Shown piece after piece: positions 59,901 to 64,000 of a DNA stretch of 64,000 nt (position 1 is its first letter; every line of letters begins with the position of its first letter). The notes under the pieces are model-generated. The model was not told the origin of the DNA, searched no databases, and was given only the letters and a program-made list of their open reading frames with translations. Origin of the DNA: Malurus cyaneus samueli (lineage: Eukaryota > Chordata > Aves > Passeriformes > Maluridae); contig CM019214.1 of the NCBI GenBank assembly GCA_009741485.1, positions 50,866,863-50,930,862 of the forward strand, read 5' to 3'. The position numbers and the translations under genes are program-made.

Positions 59901-62859
59901 AAAATGGGACAATATCCAAACCCTTGGAACATGGCCAAGACACTAGATCTAACAACTCTATTCCCGGAGGCTCTGAGACATTTATTTCTTAATCCCCCAA
60001 ATCTACTTTAATTGTATATAAGGAAATGTCTGTGTTAAAAGAAAATAACAGAAAATTACAGTAGTTCTTTTACAGCTCTTTGTCTGCATTTGCAACTCAA
60101 ATCAAGTTTCCTCACCACTATTAAACTTTCAAATTGCTGATCTTTTCTAATATGTTCCTGTTTCCTAATATTTTCTCAGTTACCCTGTTTCTCTTGACTC
60201 TACTTCATTAACTCCTGCAAGCTCTTCCTGCCTGCTCCTCGCCACTTTAACCCTTAAACTAGTGCCTTCTGAAGCTGATTGAAGTGCCAAATGAATTCTC
60301 TACCAGCTGTCTGATAAAAAAAGTGGAATAGATGGATATGATTGGTCAGCTGTCTTATCCTGCCACTTAATTTATTTGCAGTTTCCCATGAATCCATTAG
60401 GCATTAAATCAATTGCTCTTCTTTGAATAACTGACAGCATTTTTAGGGATCCTTGAAACATAGATTTTGAACAACAAAGAATTCCTTTCTTTGAGAAAAC
60501 ATCTTTGAGATGTTATACTTTTCAGCACTCCCATCATCAACACAAATAATCATTCATTTTTGTGGGAATCATGAGAAATCATGTATATTTAATATTTGGT
60601 TGCATCAGTTTTCTGGTTCTGAAATGTCATTTGAAGATGTAATTGCTGTCATTTTATTCAGAGATAACATTCTGGGTGCTATGCATGAAGAGATTGATAT
60701 TTACCCTGCTGAGTACTTAATACACCGTTAATTAAATCCACAGATTAAAAGAGTTATATTTACAATCTGTAAAGTAGTAAAAAATATAAACATAAACTAG
60801 TGTATTTTTTCAAGGTGAAACTTTAAAAATGAGCAGGCACTATGCGATTGGGAATGCCATTTTTTTCAGAAGTGATTTAGAAGTGATTTAGATTTTTTCA
60901 GAATTATTTAGAATCTCATTTCCTTTCATATGTTTTTAAAAGTTTTATTTATTTGTAATATCATATCATATGACCTCCACTGCAATAGCCATCCATCAAC
61001 ATTTCAGAGAAGTTTATGCAAAACACATCAACACAAGTTGCTCCTCTGCACTGTCCATATAAACTACGTAGGGTGGAGCTCTGATTTCACTTCTGGCAGT
61101 GGTGCGTGCTTCAGAGGCTGTGGAGCATAATGTCAATTCAACACCGCAGGACTGCTTCTGAAGAGGAAGTAACTCTTTAGAATAGGGTGTAGTCTACACA
61201 GACAATTAGCCCAGAGGCCATGAGAGTCTCTGGAAAATAAATCAGTTACAGCTAGCAGGTCATAATTTGACATTTGCAAGTGTACTGCTTGGAATTACAG
61301 AAGGAAGCTCAGAACAGTTTATGAGTTAGCCCTGAAACAAAACTCTTGAATTACATGGTAAACTAAAATAAATGGTAACAAAGATAGATTTTCATTCAAA
61401 AACCACAAAACCTAAAGCAAAAATTAACCCCAAGCAAGCAAAGAATAAGAAAGCTCAATGCAAATGGTATAAAAAAAAATAAACAAAACCAGATTTCCAT
61501 TTTAATCCAAATACAGTCCTTATTTTTGTCCTTTTATAAAAAGAGTAAGTGAAAGTTTCTTAAACTGAATTTTAAAATGGAAAAGTGTTGTGATTTATCA
61601 TGCTCTGACTCCCCTCAAGGTTTTTCATGTGACTGCAGGCTTTATTTAGGGAAAGTGAACATGACTTGATCAGATGAGATTAGGTTTGACTGTATTCACC
61701 TGCCTCCCATCTTTCATGTATTAACTTTTCTTATTTTAAGGAATTGATAAGCAACAGCAGGATAAGAGGGGAAGAAACACCATAAAGAAAAGAATAAAAA
61801 AAAAAAATAAGCTAGTATGAGAATACTTTCACCATCTTATTCCATTTTATCTAAGAGCTTAATTACTCATGCAGAAAAAATGGTTCCCATCCAACAGGGG
61901 TGATGAATCATGCAACAAAACTGAGTAAATGTAGAAAACTTAGGACATTTTGGAAGAGTAAATTTTCAGGTAACAATTTGGTATGTCAGTTTCAGATGTC
62001 ATTGTTTTCTTTAATAGTTGTGAGAGACTGAGAAAATGATTTCACACTAGGAGAGATTTCCAAAGGCTCCCAAATTCTGTATATCAGCTCTCCTAACATG
62101 GCTTAGATGCCAACTCGAGTTTAGTATCTTTGACAGCCTGAACCTTGATCCTAATGCGTGCCCTCATCTGTATAAGAATGCATTAATAAAGGCATTGAAT
62201 AAAGTGTTAAATCTCAGTGGCAGCAGGTGGGAGCTCATCCCTTGATGACAACATGAAATATTTCATCCTGCTTACTAAGGAAAATATGCTTTATCTTTTG
62301 TTATTTTACATTTTACAAGACTTCTAGAATTAGAATTTCAATAAACGTTGCTTTTCTTATTATTCTTTTATACAATTCAGACATGTACAAGCAGAAATAA
62401 TTTCAAACCATAATTGCAATTTCATAACAGGATTATTACTTCTCATTCTTCAAAAAGAGGAAGGAACAAGAATTACTTGCATACAAGCTTTGTCTTAGAA
62501 GATCAAGATTTTGACATATGTATGTCACAAATCCAGTAGTTTTCAATCAGGCAGTCATTTTCCAGTTATTGCAAAGATATTACAGACAAAAAGTTCATAG
62601 TTCTGGCATAGTTTTCTGTGATTTCTGATAGGTATCTGTGGTCCCACTTAAACATATGGTCATTCAGGTAATATTTGTTTACATGTAGTCTAGGCTTAAG
62701 CTCTTAAGTAACTCAAGATTTTCAAAAGTTGTACTCAATGTAACACTAGAAAATTAGACTAAAAATGTGTGGGGACAAAAACATGAATGAGTTTAACTGG
62801 AAGGTTCCACATCTGAAGTTCTTCACACAGTGCTTCAACTTAACAGGTTTCATGAAACT
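56989..62859. other. AT-rich non-coding spacer with possible conserved block
   Basis: No gene or transposon recognised in about 5.9 kb. The 57,230-57,560 part lacks repeats and homopolymers and carries several ATTA-type homeodomain words, so it is a candidate conserved non-coding element. An 11-bp tandem duplication (AGAAGTGATTT twice) lies at 60,868-60,889. Confidence 0.45.
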
Positions 62860-63560
62860 AATTTCTATTTCATTAAATAATTCTAAAATAATGAACTAAT
62901 TACAATCATGAGTTGCTGTGAATATAGTGCCATTTTCCCTGCCAAGTTTTATGATGTCAATAAATGTTTTTGTACTAGTTCATTAAACAGGCAATAAAAT
63001 GTAATCTCAGAGCTATTCTCTGCTCCACCCAATGGAAATATCATTGTATGGTAATTGAAATAAACATTTATTTAGTTTTCATTTCAGACTTTATTAGATT
63101 ATTTCATTATTTTGACGGTCTCTTAATTATTAACCATCATTATTCAGTTTTCCTGAAATTATCTCAAATGAGTAAAAGCACATTGGTGGTGCTGTATAAT
63201 TAAGGATTTTGAAGTAAAGTCTTCTTATTGATACTTTCATTAATAGTAAGGGCTACAGTCACATCTGAACGGCTGATAGTGTTGTCTTGCGATTTGGACT
63301 GTTTTGCATGTTAGAGTTAATAGTTATTTTCAGATCCTGTGAATAAATAATTGCAGACTACACTGACCAAAACACTAAAATCTCTAAAGGTTATTGTGAT
63401 AATGGTAATTTTGGTGTCTGGCTGTAGCAGAGGAGCCTTCATGTGGTCTTACATAACATATTAGCGTTTTCCAAACAGAATGGTGTAATAATGTGCGTGT
63501 TCAGAGCAGATCATTAATGGTGTTTTACTTGACATTTACATTTATGTCGACAGCCCAGAA
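62860..63560. other. candidate conserved non-coding block (unproven)
   Basis: About 700 bases free of homopolymer runs and transposon words, dense in TAATTA, CATTAATA, AATTACAATC and TTAATTATTAACC motifs. These resemble homeodomain binding sites, and the texture is that of vertebrate developmental enhancers. There is no coding frame. This is an inference from texture only; the test is alignment to distant birds, crocodilians and mammals. Confidence 0.25.
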
Positions 63561-63561
63561 T

Positions 63562-63583
63562 CCTGACCCTCTGGAGGGTCAGG
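63562..63583. repeat. short perfect hairpin, 10-bp arms
   Basis: CCTGACCCTC and GAGGGTCAGG flank a two-base TG centre. It is GC-rich in an AT-rich setting. There is no downstream T run or gene, so it is not a bacterial-type terminator. Confidence 0.85.
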
Positions 63584-63949
63584 CTGGCTAGACTCAAATG
63601 TGCAGAGCAAGGCATTGAATTTTTAATCACGTATTTTAAAGCAGATCTATGTCGTGCCTTCTTTAATACAGTAGATTCTGCAATGTAAGGGTGTTCCCAC
63701 CCACAGTGCTCACAGAGTTCTCTTCCCAGTAGGTTTAATGTCTCTGTAAGTAACTGATTTCATTGGCTCTCAGCTTAGTTGAGATTTTATTCTTTTTATA
63801 AATACACAATTTAGATTTTATCTTCCGAAAAATAGGTAGAAAAATAAATACTTCAAATAATTTTATTTCTAAATTTTACTAATAAAAAGTTGTATTTACC
63901 ATGTATAGAAAATCTAATTTACAGCCAAACAATGTTTGATCTTTGTAGA

Positions 63950-64000
63950 TGTTGTGGTTTGACTCCAGCCAGCAACTCAGCCCCACAGAGCCACTTGCTC
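63950..64000 (-). mobile_element. ERVL-like LTR, 3' edge, continues beyond the window
   Basis: TGTTGTGGTTTGACTCC, AGCCAGCAACTCAGC and CCCACAGAGCCACTTGCTC form the reversed 3' end of an avian ERVL LTR. The normal orientation would end GAGCAAGTGG ... GGAGTCAAACCACAACA, with the canonical CA end kept. The rest of the LTR, and perhaps a provirus, lies past the window. It is less diverged than the similar edge at 26,453. Confidence 0.8.

Noticed and set aside
63562..63583. Perfect hairpin like a rho-independent terminator
   Set aside because: No T run follows and the genome is clearly eukaryotic; kept only as a small palindrome.
1..64000. CRISPR arrays, tRNA, rRNA, operons, plasmid or phage modules
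   Set aside because: No regularly spaced direct repeats with unique spacers, no intact tRNA clover-leaf words, no rRNA words and no dense coding were seen anywhere.

Overview
The window looks like AT-rich nuclear DNA from a bird. It carries CR1 LINE fragments with their typical 3' tails, and pieces of avian endogenous-retrovirus LTRs (ERVL-like). I see no Alu, B1 or L1-type repeats, and nothing bacterial or viral in layout. No intact protein-coding gene, tRNA, rRNA or CRISPR array could be supported. The open frames are short and random, or lie inside repeats. The window could be a gene desert or the inside of a very large intron; the sequence alone does not say which.

Layout. 1-6.5 kb is AT-rich spacer with two decayed LTR pieces (about 4.46 and 6.35 kb) and long pyrimidine and GA microsatellites. 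7.2 kb holds a possible tRNA-derived (MIR-like) SINE relic. 10.7-11.0 kb holds two different LTR pieces side by side. 13.16-14.17 kb is the longest CR1 copy (minus strand), followed by an unexplained GC-rich block ending in a poly(A) signal. 17.13-17.6 kb looks like the 3' end of a retroposed transcript on the minus strand. 18.5-19.0 kb is an internal CR1 piece. 21.67-22.97 kb contains a 118-bp, almost perfect inverted repeat separated by about 1.06 kb. 23.32-24.16 kb is a complete 841-bp solo LTR with a 5-bp target-site duplication. 26.5-26.9 kb holds two LTR pieces in opposite orientation. 27.23-27.37 kb is a 140-bp imperfect palindrome. 31.6 kb is a ten-unit GGTTT repeat. 33.6 kb is a minus-strand LTR piece, and 37.0 and 41.7 kb are plus-strand CR1 pieces. 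44.4-44.7 and 46.55-46.9 kb are GC-richer islands, the second with a 130-codon open frame. 51.2-51.7, 54.45-54.85 and 56.8-56.9 kb are CR1 copies of different ages. The last 51 bases are the edge of another minus-strand LTR that runs off the window.

No genes act together here. The content is the decayed and partly recent mobile-element record of the locus. The strongest single observations are the 118-bp inverted repeat, the intact solo LTR with an internal 70-bp duplication, the 140-bp palindrome and the retrocopy-like 3' end. No clear new biological system was found. Family names rest on recognition from memory; no database search was run.
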